DNA of 64,000 bases from JAJRXC01 sp047639555 (GTDB lineage: Bacteria > Actinomycetota > Acidimicrobiia > Acidimicrobiales > Aldehydirespiratoraceae), in NCBI GenBank assembly GCA_047639555.1, contig JBLIOE010000005.1, positions 1 to 64,000 of the forward strand, in the 5' to 3' direction. This document shows positions 16,381 through 25,063 of the stretch, in pieces (the first letter of the stretch is position 1; every line of letters begins with the position of its first letter). The notes under the pieces were generated by a model. That model searched no databases. It saw nothing but the letters and a program-made list of their open reading frames with translations, and was not told the DNA's origin. The position numbers and the translations under genes were made by a program.

Positions 16381-17072
16381 CCCCCACAACCCCGGTAGCC
16401 GTTGTGCTCGCCGCAGGAAAGGGAGTCCGGGTTGGCAGCGACATTCCGAAGCAATTTCTTGAGCTCGACGGGCGTCCCGTTGTGGTGCACGCCCTCGAAC
16501 AGCATGTACGCCTCGGTCACTACGTCGTGCTTGTGGTCAGCTCAGATCGCCGAGCAGAGATCGATGCGATTCTCGATAGACACCTCAATGACGCCGACAT
16601 TTCCATCGTCGATGGGGGCGCAACGCGGCAGGGTTCGGTTGCTGCTGGGTTTGGGGCGATACCCGCAGTCACCGCCAAGACGAGCGCCGTGATCTTGCAC
16701 AACGCTGCATCGCCCTTCACGCCGGATGCGCTTGTGTCCGCATGTGTTGCCGGTCTCGCCGACTTCGATGGCATGCAGGGTTACGTTCCATCGAACGAGA
16801 CCACATTTACCCACGACGGCACCCGGCTCGAACAGCTGATTCCGCGGGCGGCTGCCGGCTTCACCTGTGACCCCACCGTCTACCGCCGAGAGCTGGTCGA
16901 CAAGATTTCCGATGAGTTGTCGGGTACGGGCGAGACAACACTCGACATCGCGACCCGCCTCGGCGCCCGCATCGGCATCGTCGAAAGTCCGGCCACCAAT
17001 ATCAAGATCACGACTCCGGGCGACTTCGAGCGAGTTGCCGCGGCAATGGGTCTGCCGACGAGCGACGATTAA
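16377..17072 (+). CDS. IspD/TarI-like cytidylyltransferase
   Basis: 231 residues of the IspD/TarI family, which transfers CMP from CTP to a polyol phosphate such as methylerythritol or ribitol phosphate. CTP-binding elements are present: AAGKGVRVG with Arg18, PKQF with Lys25, DGGATRQGSV and a late NIKITTPGDF. The substrate-side motif that is HDAARP in IspD reads HNAASP (108-113), changing the Asp and Arg that hold the sugar phosphate. GTG 16377 overlaps the epimerase stop. Because it lies in a polysaccharide locus with no ispF nearby, a role in making a CDP-activated surface precursor is more likely than isoprenoid synthesis, but this is inference. Confidence 0.75.
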   Translation: MTPTTPVAVVLAAGKGVRVGSDIPKQFLELDGRPVVVHALEQHVRLGHYVVLVVSSDRRAEIDAILDRHLNDADISIVDGGATRQGSVAAGFGAIPAVTAKTSAVILHNAASPFTPDALVSACVAGLADFDGMQGYVPSNETTFTHDGTRLEQLIPRAAAGFTCDPTVYRRELVDKISDELSGTGETTLDIATRLGARIGIVESPATNIKITTPGDFERVAAAMGLPTSDD

Positions 17073-18403
17073 CTAGCGTCGTTCGAGGGCGGCTTCGTGT
17101 CGGCTTCGTGTCGGCTTCGTCGTATTGCGGCCGCGGGCATCATTGTGAGGGCTATCACCATCCACCACGTGCGCTGATACATCGCCTCGATCCCTACCGA
17201 CGCGACAACTATCGCCGTGTGAGACGCCAAGAGCGCCATTGCGAGCTCATGGTCGTAGCGCCGCAGCCGGAGGGCCGCCGACGCCGGGACGATGACCACC
17301 GCAAGGAAGAGCAGCAAACCGGGTAGTGACATTTCGGTCACAAGCCAGATGCTGGTGTTGTGAACGATCCGGCCCGTTTCGGCGCGGAAGACGCCAAGTC
17401 CCATGCCTAGGCCACGGCTGTCGACCCAGCGGTCGACGGAGATGTCGACGAATCCGCCGCGGCTCTCCACAGTGTCGGGTCGGCGAGTGAAGTCGTCGAC
17501 GGCGGTATTGACGAAGCCGGTCGCGAAGAGGAAGGCGACGATCACAACGGAAGAAACGAGGTAGCGGACCCAACGCTCGGCGCTGATGTGGTCCACGATC
17601 AAGATGACGAGTACTGCGGCGGCGGTTCCGATGTAGGCGCCCCGCGAGAGTGTGAGTCCGAGCCCGATAGCGAACATGATGGTCATGGCGATCCATACCC
17701 AACGGCGCGTGAAGACGCGATTGCCGTAGCGCCAGCTCATGAGGAGAGCGACCGAAAACGCGGCTCCGGTGTTGTTGGGGTCGAACTGGAGAGCGCCGAA
17801 CCGCGATTCCACGTCGACCTCGAGCCATGGGAAGATGTCGGCGACGCGCCAGTCGATGTAGCCGATGATTCCCCAGAACCCGATGCCGTAGAGGAACGCG
17901 CGGATGATCCGGACGGCGAACCCTTCATACGCATAGGCCATCGTGACAATTGCCATCACGAGGATGACGACCGAACCGAAGATCTTCACGTTGAGAGCGT
18001 GGCTCGTCAGGTAACCCTGGAGTGTGAGTGAGATCACGGCTCCGTAGGCGAGCGTCAAGGGGAGGGCGAGCGGGAGATAACCAAGCGGACGTCGAATCAG
18101 GCGAAACGATGCGGGCGCGAGAATTACGGAAAGTGCCAGAAAGAGGTCGCCGGGCGCGAATCGACTCCGAAGCACGGCCCGTACGGCGGGAACCTCCAGC
18201 TGCACAGGGATGCAGAAGATCGCCAACAAGAAGAGCTGCACCGAGATGGTGTGGCTCCAACGGGGGCTTCGTTTCGCCTCTGGAGACGCGGCCGCACCAA
18301 GGTTTGCTGCGGCCAGCGAAGGATGTGATGAGGCAATGGTGTTGCTCACCGGTAGATCCGATTCTCGGTATGAGCCGTTGTTAGGAAAGCCATTCCATTC
18401 CAT
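17069..18403 (-). CDS. O-antigen polymerase/ligase-like membrane protein (Wzy type)
   Basis: 444 residues, about ten to twelve transmembrane helices, with a cytoplasmic N-terminus of about 50 residues. The large periplasmic loop contains DSRGLGMGLGVFRAETG followed by VHNTSIWLVTEMSLPGLLLF, which matches the Wzy_C (O-antigen ligase) signature including the key His. It should polymerise or ligate repeat units outside the membrane. ATG 18403 is taken; an internal ATG further in is less likely. It is convergent with the cytidylyltransferase, the two stops sharing the palindrome TTAA, and its 3' end carries an 11-bp tandem repeat. Confidence 0.83.
   Translation of the reverse strand: MEWNGFPNNGSYRESDLPVSNTIASSHPSLAAANLGAAASPEAKRSPRWSHTISVQLFLLAIFCIPVQLEVPAVRAVLRSRFAPGDLFLALSVILAPASFRLIRRPLGYLPLALPLTLAYGAVISLTLQGYLTSHALNVKIFGSVVILVMAIVTMAYAYEGFAVRIIRAFLYGIGFWGIIGYIDWRVADIFPWLEVDVESRFGALQFDPNNTGAAFSVALLMSWRYGNRVFTRRWVWIAMTIMFAIGLGLTLSRGAYIGTAAAVLVILIVDHISAERWVRYLVSSVVIVAFLFATGFVNTAVDDFTRRPDTVESRGGFVDISVDRWVDSRGLGMGLGVFRAETGRIVHNTSIWLVTEMSLPGLLLFLAVVIVPASAALRLRRYDHELAMALLASHTAIVVASVGIEAMYQRTWWMVIALTMMPAAAIRRSRHEADTKPPSNDAS
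17090..17120. repeat. 11-bp tandem repeat in the 3' end of the polymerase gene
   Basis: The unit cggcttcgtgt occurs twice exactly and a third time nearly complete. It lies inside the last coding bases of the Wzy-like gene. Because 11 is not a multiple of three, loss or gain of a unit would change the reading frame of the last residues. Confidence 0.85.
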
Positions 18404-18533
18404 CGGCAGAACGAGTGCAGGTTCAACGGCGGGCGGGATGACAACGATGGGCTAAATGGCTCTGGTCTTAGGTTATCCACAGAGTGGTAGCGTCGGGGGC
18501 TGCGGTACTAGACCCCTCTGGAGAAATGGCGAC

Positions 18534-20144
18534 GTGCGCGAACTCGAAGGTGAGCTTGATCTCGAGGACTATCTTGCCCTTTTTCGGCGACGCTGGCGTT
18601 GGGTGGCGGGCTCGGTCCTCATTATCGCTGGTTTCGTGGCCGTCTTCACCCTTACCCGTGACGAGTTGTACCAGTCGCGTACCGAGGTGCAGATTCTGAC
18701 CGAGGAGAACTCGGGCGGCTTCAATGTCACCGAGGAGCGTTTGTTCCGCGACGCCATTGCTGAGCTGCAGTACATGAACGGTCGCCGTTACCAAGATGCC
18801 GTGAGCGAAGCGGCGGGTTACGACGTGGAGAGCGAGTCATCGCTCCGATTTGTCGATTCGTCCGAGAAGTCCGACGGTGTTGGCATCCTCCGGATTTTGG
18901 TCAACGAAGCATCACCGGCCCGTGCTGCCCAAGGCGCCGAGGCGGCCGCGGCGGTGTATCTCGATTCTCGTCTTCGTGAAATCACCCGCAACGTCACGAA
19001 CGAGGGCGACAACAACCAGGCCGCCAAAGATCTGTTGGTCGGCGAGCGCACCGAACTCAACACCGCAATCAGCGAGGCAGAAGCCGATGTGCTCAACGCC
19101 TCCACTGACGCCGCCCGCCAGTCTGCGATCCTTGCCGCCGAACTGGTCCGTATCGAACTCAACCCTCGAGTCCAGAGCCTTACCAGCCAGATTGGTCGAC
19201 TCAACAACGAGATCGCGCAGGGGCAGAGCATTCTCGCGACCCTGAGCGAGGAGGGGTCCACGGCTCGTCTGCTGCAACCGGCCAACACGCCCTCGCAGCC
19301 GGTCTCTCCGAATGTCCCGCGCAATCTGATGCTGGGCATGATTCTGGGGTTCGTGGTCGGCCTGATCCTCGCGTTCTTGCGTGATCTTCTCGACACCCGG
19401 GCCCGAGACGGCGCGGAGCTGGCGCAGCTCGTCGACATTCCCGTTATGGCCACGATTGGCGAGATTCGTAGCCAGCGCTCAGCGCCGGGTCGAATCCGTC
19501 GCTACGCCGACCTCAACGTCGAAGAGTCGAGCGGCTATCAGGTACTGCTCAATTCGTTGTGGCTCAGCAACTCCGATGAACCGCTCCAGAGCATCGTGTT
19601 CACCTCTGATCGCCCTGGGGTTGGTAAGACCCAGACGGTCGTCAACCTCGCGCAGGCCGAAGCAGCCCGTGGCACTCGAGTGCTCATCATCGACACCGAC
19701 TTCGTCAATCCTTCGGTTGCTGGACGCCTTGGCCTCCCGGCATCCAAACTCGGTCTCGCCGACCTTCTTGAAGGAGCCGCGCCGGCCGAGTTGGTGGTCA
19801 CTGATTCCGAAGTCGAAAACCTCCACATCATCGATGCGCAGGGAAGAACTGGTGCGAGCGAACTCCTTCGGTCCGATCGCCTCGGTGGCGTCTTGGCTGA
19901 GCTCTACGCCACTTACGACCTGATCCTTATCGATTCGCCGCCCACGCTGAGCACCTCCGACTCCCGGCTGGTCGCTTCGCAGGCTGACGCTGCTGTGGTC
20001 GTTTACGACCCGGCCCAGTCGAGGCGTGAAGAGTTGCAACGAACGATTGACCTTCTCCGGAGCGCCCGTGTCAACCTGATCGGCCTTGTGGCTAATCGGT
20101 CACGTTCTTCTCACCCGGTGTACCTGTCTTCGAGGGAACGATGA
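18534..20144 (+). CDS. Chain-length regulator / CpsD-type ATPase (Wzz-Wzc like)
   Basis: 536 residues. A short cytoplasmic start (DLEDYLALFRRRWRW) leads into a transmembrane helix (about 23-44), an extracellular coiled coil of the Wzz type (about 45-255), a second helix (about 275-297) and a cytoplasmic BY-kinase-type ATPase (about 340-536) with Walker A SDRPGVGKTQTVVN, Walker A' LIIDTDF and Walker B LILIDSPP. No tyrosine cluster is present at the C-terminus, so autophosphorylation of the usual kind is doubtful. It would control polysaccharide chain length and export. GTG 18534 follows GGAG by ten bases; the frame extends to 18456. Translation is coupled to the coiled-coil gene downstream. 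Confidence 0.85.
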   Translation: MRELEGELDLEDYLALFRRRWRWVAGSVLIIAGFVAVFTLTRDELYQSRTEVQILTEENSGGFNVTEERLFRDAIAELQYMNGRRYQDAVSEAAGYDVESESSLRFVDSSEKSDGVGILRILVNEASPARAAQGAEAAAAVYLDSRLREITRNVTNEGDNNQAAKDLLVGERTELNTAISEAEADVLNASTDAARQSAILAAELVRIELNPRVQSLTSQIGRLNNEIAQGQSILATLSEEGSTARLLQPANTPSQPVSPNVPRNLMLGMILGFVVGLILAFLRDLLDTRARDGAELAQLVDIPVMATIGEIRSQRSAPGRIRRYADLNVEESSGYQVLLNSLWLSNSDEPLQSIVFTSDRPGVGKTQTVVNLAQAEAARGTRVLIIDTDFVNPSVAGRLGLPASKLGLADLLEGAAPAELVVTDSEVENLHIIDAQGRTGASELLRSDRLGGVLAELYATYDLILIDSPPTLSTSDSRLVASQADAAVVVYDPAQSRREELQRTIDLLRSARVNLIGLVANRSRSSHPVYLSSRER

Positions 20145-21004
20145 CTAACGAAGGAACGCCGACCTCAGCGGTTGATTCGGACGCTCAGGAAGCGTCTGAC
20201 AACGTCGAGGCCGGCGAGTGGGGCGTGTTTGTATCGCGGGCGGTGCAGGGCATCCGTCGCGAGCTCGGCGAACAGGCCGCCAACCGGGTCGCCACCTTTT
20301 TGCACGACCAAAAATCTGAGGCAATCGACGCGACTCGCGACCAGCTCGTCGCTACCCAGGCCATGCTCGAGCGGACGCTCGGCGAAGTTGCGGAGGCGCG
20401 TCGATCACACGAACGTCTTCAGGCCGACCTCGCCCGCATGGAAGCAGGGGTTCGCGACGCAAAGATGGAGGCCGCTCGGATCCGTTCCGAAGCCACCGAC
20501 CTCGCCACCCGTCGCAAGGCTGATTTCGATGTCGCCGCGGGCGTCGAGGCTGCTTCGCTCGCCGGCGCGTGGGACGAAGTCCGCAACCAGGAGTCGGAAG
20601 TAGCGCAGCGGCGATCCGAGCTTCTGGATCTCGACGAACATGCCAATGCTCGCCTCGAAGAGGTGAAGGCTGCGGGCGTAGAACTCGACGCGATGAAAAC
20701 AGCAGTCGAGAACGACCGGGCGGAAGTCGCTCGGCTTGTCGACGACTCGATCTCCGCGATCGATCAGGCGAAGTTGGTTCAAGTGGCGAAAGACGTTGAG
20801 GTCGAATCGGTTCTCGACCTGCGTGGCGAGGCCGTTGATCTCCGTGAGACCGGTCTCAACGATCGCCAAACTGAGCTCGACGAATGGGAAGCCGATCTTG
20901 TCGACCGGGCCCGTGGACTCGAAGCGAGAATTGTGGCGATGACACCAACGCGGCCGCCCGCCGGGAGCAATGTGGCTGGTTGGGGCCGACGCGATCGCGG
21001 CTAG
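20141..21004 (+). CDS. Long coiled-coil protein coupled to the Wzz-like gene
   Basis: 287 residues, overlapping the ATPase gene by four bases (ATGA). After a short acidic start it consists almost wholly of charged heptad-rich helix from about residue 40 to 270 (for example TRDQLVATQAMLERTLGEVA), with no transmembrane segment, signal peptide or catalytic motif. It is probably cytoplasmic. The coupling suggests that it binds the ATPase domain or organises the export complex; I recognise no named family. It ends in a Gly/Pro-rich tail and shares the stop palindrome CTAG with the convergent sulfatase remnant. Confidence 0.65.
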   Translation: MTNEGTPTSAVDSDAQEASDNVEAGEWGVFVSRAVQGIRRELGEQAANRVATFLHDQKSEAIDATRDQLVATQAMLERTLGEVAEARRSHERLQADLARMEAGVRDAKMEAARIRSEATDLATRRKADFDVAAGVEAASLAGAWDEVRNQESEVAQRRSELLDLDEHANARLEEVKAAGVELDAMKTAVENDRAEVARLVDDSISAIDQAKLVQVAKDVEVESVLDLRGEAVDLRETGLNDRQTELDEWEADLVDRARGLEARIVAMTPTRPPAGSNVAGWGRRDRG

Positions 21005-22305
21005 TTCGCTCCGAGCTCGGCGGCTTCGATCTCGAGCAATCGGTTGAAGTTCGTGCGCAGCTGGTCGCGTCGCCCGCGGTCGTTGGCGAGATTCACGAGC
21101 TCGTGGGGGTCGTCGTTGACTTCGTACCACTCGTGGTCTTCGAACGTGGCGTCGACATCGAATAGCTTCGGCTTGCGATTCGGCTTGCCGTCACGCCCAA
21201 CGCCTCCACTAATGCCGTAGTAACGCGCGTACTTTGTGGTGCCGTCGAAGAAGCCACGGAGCGCATACCGACGATCTTGAATGAGCGACGACTGCGCACT
21301 GTCCTGGCTGAAGAACACATAGTCGCGGGGCGCCACGGTTGTGTCAGCCAGCGCGGGCGTGAGATCAACACCAGACAGAGTCGGCGTTTCGTCGAGGTCA
21401 ACGTCTCCGAGTGAACAGAGGGTCGCCGCGGGGTCGACGTGGGTCGCGAGTGCATCGGTGGTTGTCCCCGGCTGGGTGATGCTGGGAGCCTTGATCACCA
21501 TGGGGACACCCATGACTTCTCCGTAAACGCACGGCAGTCTCGCTCGGAGTCCGTGCGAACCACACGCATCGCCGTGGTCGGAGGTGTAGGCGATCACTGT
21601 GTCGTCGTAGATCCCGAGCTCCTCCGTCGTGCCGACGAAGTGCTCGTGGTTGCGCACCTGGCGCCAGGCTCGTTGAATCTCTGGCTTTGTATGGAGGTGG
21701 TCGTGGAAGTTGGCCGGCAGTGTGTCGAAGCGCTCGGCGTCTTCGGGGTGGTCGGCCTGATAGGTCGGGTGATCAATCGGGAACCACATGATGTCGTGCG
21801 GGTTTACGAGAGCAACGGTGAGGTGCCAGGGCTCGTCGTCGTGCGCGCTCGCGCAGCCAGTTCATCGCGTCGGCTGCGATAACGGGGTCAAAGAAGCGTC
21901 CACTCCATGCTTACCCCGTGTAATGCATGTCGTTCCCGCGGAAGTCTTGGTAGCCGTAGTCGGTCATCACCGGATGTGCTCGTGGCTGAGGTGCCACTTC
22001 CCCAGGTAGGACGAGTGGTAACCCTCGTTGTTGAGGAGGCTTCCGATGGTGGGGATCGATGGGTCGAGCGACGCGTGCGCAGGGAACGAAACGTTGTCGA
22101 TCACGCCGTGCTGCGCCAGGTAGCCGCCCGTGTAGAGGCTGGCCCTCGACGGTGAGCACGGCGATGAGTGGGTGAAATACCGATCGAACGTGAGTCCGTC
22201 GGCCGCCAAGCGGTCGTGTGCCGGGAGATCGGCCTTCCCCGAAAGCCAGTCGTTGCGTCGTTCCTCATCGGACACAATCATTAAGATATTGGGCTTCTTC
22301 GCCAT
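21001..22305 (-). pseudogene. Broken type I sulfatase
   Basis: Two large pieces of one sulfatase lie in different frames. The N-terminal piece (22305 to 21967) has PNILMIVSDEERRNDW and the formylglycine site SSPCSPSRASLYTGG with Cys50. The C-terminal piece (from about 21840 to 21001) has LTVALVNPHDIMWF, AYTSDHGDACGSHG and FSQDSAQSSL. Between them the frame shifts after GKWHLSHEHIR (near 21970), a TAA interrupts the new frame at about 21917 (DMHYTG stop, then AWSGRFFDP), and a second one-base shift occurs near 21841 before DDEPWHL. Three lesions within about 130 bases, with the flanks intact, indicate a recent pseudogene or a local assembly error. Confidence 0.85.
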
Positions 22306-22328
22306 GCCGCGAACCCCAGATTGCGGCG

Positions 22329-22997
22329 CTAGCTCTGTTCGTATTCCCGCAGGTAGCGGGTGATGACTTCGCGAGTTTCGGCAATGATCTCTTCGTCGGA
22401 CTTGCCGTCGATGGTGACAAGTTCGCCGGTGCGTACCTGCACCCGGGCCCGGCCGCGCCAGGGAATACGAGGCCCTTTCCCTCGGCTGGCCCAGATGCTG
22501 TCACATCCCATGAGGGCGATAGGCAAGATGTCGGCGTTGGCCGCCCGAGCGATCTCGACGAAACCCGAGCGGGTCTCGCCCATGCCATCAGCCTCGCGCC
22601 GGTCGGGGGGCACGATCTTTCCTTCGATCATCACCGCAACCGGGCGGTCGGCGTTGAGGGTGTCGGTCGCAATCTGGATTGACTCGCGCTTCCCGTCACC
22701 CGCCGGAATGCAGCCGAGCGCGGTGAGCCAGCGGCCGGCCCCCGGGGTCTCGAAGTACTTGGCCCGCACGAGACACCGAGCGGGGAAGTCGTAGTGATGG
22801 AGCGCCTCTATCGCCACGAACACGTCGGCGACGCTTCGATGGTTCGCGACCATCACCACGCCCCGCGGAATATCTGGCGCCATCACCTCGGGCATGTACT
22901 CAACCCGACGGAGGAGATGGCCGAGTCGGCGGACTCGAGTGGCCCACTTTGCGAAGCGCTTGAGGTCGGCGGCCTGTTGGGCGGGGTCGACGGGCAT
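22329..22997 (-). CDS. 1-acyl-glycerol-3-phosphate acyltransferase family protein
   Basis: 222 residues of the PlsC fold. The catalytic HX4D motif is in VANHRSVADVF (about 51-61) and the glycerol-phosphate site appears as IEGKI in place of the usual EGTR. The rest (GCIPAGDGKRESIQ, GFVEIARAANADILPIALMG) fits acyltransferases that place an acyl chain on lysophosphatidic acid at the inner face of the membrane. ATG 22997 is used because the longer frame would reach the divergent MFS start at 23055. The single change in the EGTR motif might mean a different acceptor. Confidence 0.83.
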   Translation of the reverse strand: MPVDPAQQAADLKRFAKWATRVRRLGHLLRRVEYMPEVMAPDIPRGVVMVANHRSVADVFVAIEALHHYDFPARCLVRAKYFETPGAGRWLTALGCIPAGDGKRESIQIATDTLNADRPVAVMIEGKIVPPDRREADGMGETRSGFVEIARAANADILPIALMGCDSIWASRGKGPRIPWRGRARVQVRTGELVTIDGKSDEEIIAETREVITRYLREYEQS

Positions 22998-23054
22998 GAG
23001 TCTGTGTCTACCTCCATTTGTGGCATCTCCCATCACTGCCCATACGGTGCGCCG

Positions 23055-24245
23055 GTGACCGGTCGGGTATACACACCACGCGTTGTTGCCTTGTTCATGT
23101 CGGGCATCGCGTATTTCACCGTGGCGGGTATCTCGTTTCCGGTGCTTCCTCGGCTGGTTGAAGACGAGCTTGGCGGTTCAAAGACCGACATTGGGTTGGC
23201 GTTTGGGGTGTTTGCGCTCGGGATGTTGATGGTCCGCCCGATCGCCGGTGTCGTCAGCGATCGTGTTGGCCGCCGGCCGCTCATGATTGTCGGTGCGGTC
23301 GGTATTTCGATCTTCCAAGTACTGCACGTGCCGGCCGCCGACACGGGCGAACTGTGGGTGTTGCTGCTGGTTCGCGTCGGAACGGGAGCGTTCTCGTCGT
23401 TGATGTATCTGGCGCAGGCGACCATGGCCACGGAGCTTCCGCCCGAACGTCACCGTGCTCGCGTGTTCTCGACCTTCTCGACCGCGGTGTTCGTTGGCTT
23501 CGCTCTCGGACCGATTGTTGGCGAGTCCGTTCTCCAGGCGCACGGCTTCACGACGACCTTCCTCGTGGCGGGTGCCTTCGGCGCGCTCTCGGCTGTGATC
23601 GCCGTGACGTTGCCAGAGACACGGCCAGCGGAGGTGAAGGCGGCCACGGGCCTTTCGGAGGTTTTCCATCCGATCGCGGCCCGGATCGGCCTGGTCAATC
23701 TGTTGATCTTCATCACCTTCATGGGTTTCAACGCGTTTATTCAGCCGTACTCGGAAGAGTTCGGGGTTGAGGAGGCCCGCTACCTCTTACTCACCTACTC
23801 GGGCACCACCCTGGTCGTTCGTTTGGGCGGCGGTTGGGTACTGGAGAACTTCGACCGTCGCAATCTGGCCACCGCGGCGCACACCACCGTGGCGATCGGC
23901 GCGTTGATTCTCGCCACCGCTGGGGCTCAACCCCAGCTGTACCTCGGCGCTTTTGTCATTGCGTTGGGTATGGCGCTCAACGTGCCGCTCTTGATGATGA
24001 TCGCGGTGGATTCGGCCACCGATCTCGAACGCTCCAAGGTGGTTGCGACCGTGACGACCTTCGGTGATCTCGCGAATTCGGGTGGTGTCCTATTGCTCGG
24101 AGTGGTCGCCGATTTCGCCGACTACGAGGGGATGTATGTGGTGGTCGCGGGCGCGGCGCTCCTTGCGGTGGCGTTGATGCGGAGCCGGTTCATGGCACCG
24201 GTCGAAGGCCTACGGCCGCGCGCTCCAACAACGACCGACGCCTAG
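23055..24245 (+). CDS. MFS transporter (12 TM, drug/metabolite type)
   Basis: 396 residues with twelve hydrophobic helices. The loop 2-3 signature appears as GVVSDRVGRRPLMIVG (about 68-83), and the second half has the weaker counterpart FDRRNLATAAHT. Such proteins export small molecules by proton antiport; the substrate cannot be read. GTG 23055 gives the first helix (ALFMSGIAYFTVAGISFPVL). The start lies 57 bases from the divergent acyltransferase, and the stop shares the palindrome CTAG with the convergent SDR gene. Confidence 0.88.
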   Translation: MTGRVYTPRVVALFMSGIAYFTVAGISFPVLPRLVEDELGGSKTDIGLAFGVFALGMLMVRPIAGVVSDRVGRRPLMIVGAVGISIFQVLHVPAADTGELWVLLLVRVGTGAFSSLMYLAQATMATELPPERHRARVFSTFSTAVFVGFALGPIVGESVLQAHGFTTTFLVAGAFGALSAVIAVTLPETRPAEVKAATGLSEVFHPIAARIGLVNLLIFITFMGFNAFIQPYSEEFGVEEARYLLLTYSGTTLVVRLGGGWVLENFDRRNLATAAHTTVAIGALILATAGAQPQLYLGAFVIALGMALNVPLLMMIAVDSATDLERSKVVATVTTFGDLANSGGVLLLGVVADFADYEGMYVVVAGAALLAVALMRSRFMAPVEGLRPRAPTTTDA

Positions 24246-25027
24246 AGTCGGTAGCCGCCGTCGACGCCGATGACCTGACCCGTCATCGATGCACCGGCGG
24301 GAGAGGCAAGCAGGACAGCGAGCGGGCCCAACTCTTCGGGTTCGAGGATTCGACTTTGTGCGTTCTGTGCTTCGGCATCTGCTCGGGCCGCGTCGACTGT
24401 GGATCCGGTGCGTGTTGCGATTCGTTCGAAGTCGACCAACGAGGTGTTGGTCCATCCTGGGCACAGACAGTTCACCGTGATGCCATCACCGCCGGTTCGC
24501 TGGGCGAGTTGCTTCGTGAAGCCGACGATGCCGTGTTTCGCGGTGGTGTACGCCCATGAGGCACTGGCCCGATTGGAGGCACCAGAGCCGATCGAGATGA
24601 TACGGCCGTATGACTGCGCGCGCATGTGGGGTAGCGCCGCGCTGGTCGCCCAAAAGGCGGTGGTGAGGTTGAGCGTGAGTGTCGCCTCGATCGCGTCGAG
24701 GTCGCCGGCGTAGGGATCGTGATTTCCGGGTGGTGAGCCGCCCACGTTGTTCACGAGGACGTCGACCCGGCCGAAGGCCTCGACCGCCCGCTCGACGGGG
24801 CGAATCGCTTCTTCTCGATCCGTTGCGTCAGCGACGACAGCGGTGGCTTCGCCGCCCCGCCCCGCGATCTCCGACACGACCGTGTCGATCTCGCTGGCGG
24901 TGCGAGCACTGACGATGACCTTCGCGCCGGCCTCAGCCATCGCCAACGCGAGGGCGCGACCGATGCCGCGCCCCGATCCGGTGACGACGGCGACACGATT
25001 GTGGAGCGGATGAACAGACGGCGGCAT
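24242..25027 (-). CDS. Short-chain dehydrogenase/reductase
   Basis: 261 residues, classical SDR. The cofactor site is TGSGRGIGRALA (about 16-27), the structural motif NNVGG follows at about 93, the catalytic triad is Ser in SIGSGASN with YTTAK (Tyr and Lys) and the end is GQVIGVDGGYRL, the usual SDR terminus. It should oxidise or reduce an alcohol or ketone with NAD(P). ATG 25027 starts just before the first strand; the upstream frame is discarded because it would run across the divergent DegT gene. Substrate unknown. Confidence 0.93.
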   Translation of the reverse strand: MPPSVHPLHNRVAVVTGSGRGIGRALALAMAEAGAKVIVSARTASEIDTVVSEIAGRGGEATAVVADATDREEAIRPVERAVEAFGRVDVLVNNVGGSPPGNHDPYAGDLDAIEATLTLNLTTAFWATSAALPHMRAQSYGRIISIGSGASNRASASWAYTTAKHGIVGFTKQLAQRTGGDGITVNCLCPGWTNTSLVDFERIATRTGSTVDAARADAEAQNAQSRILEPEELGPLAVLLASPAGASMTGQVIGVDGGYRL

Positions 25028-25063
25028 GGCGAGAGACACTAGATCGCAGTATCTTGCGCGCCA

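Noticed and set aside
18473..18481. TTATCCACA, an exact DnaA-box sequence, upstream of the chain-length ATPase
   Set aside because: Only one box is present, with no AT-rich unwinding region, dnaA/dnaN or other boxes nearby, so it is not a replication origin.
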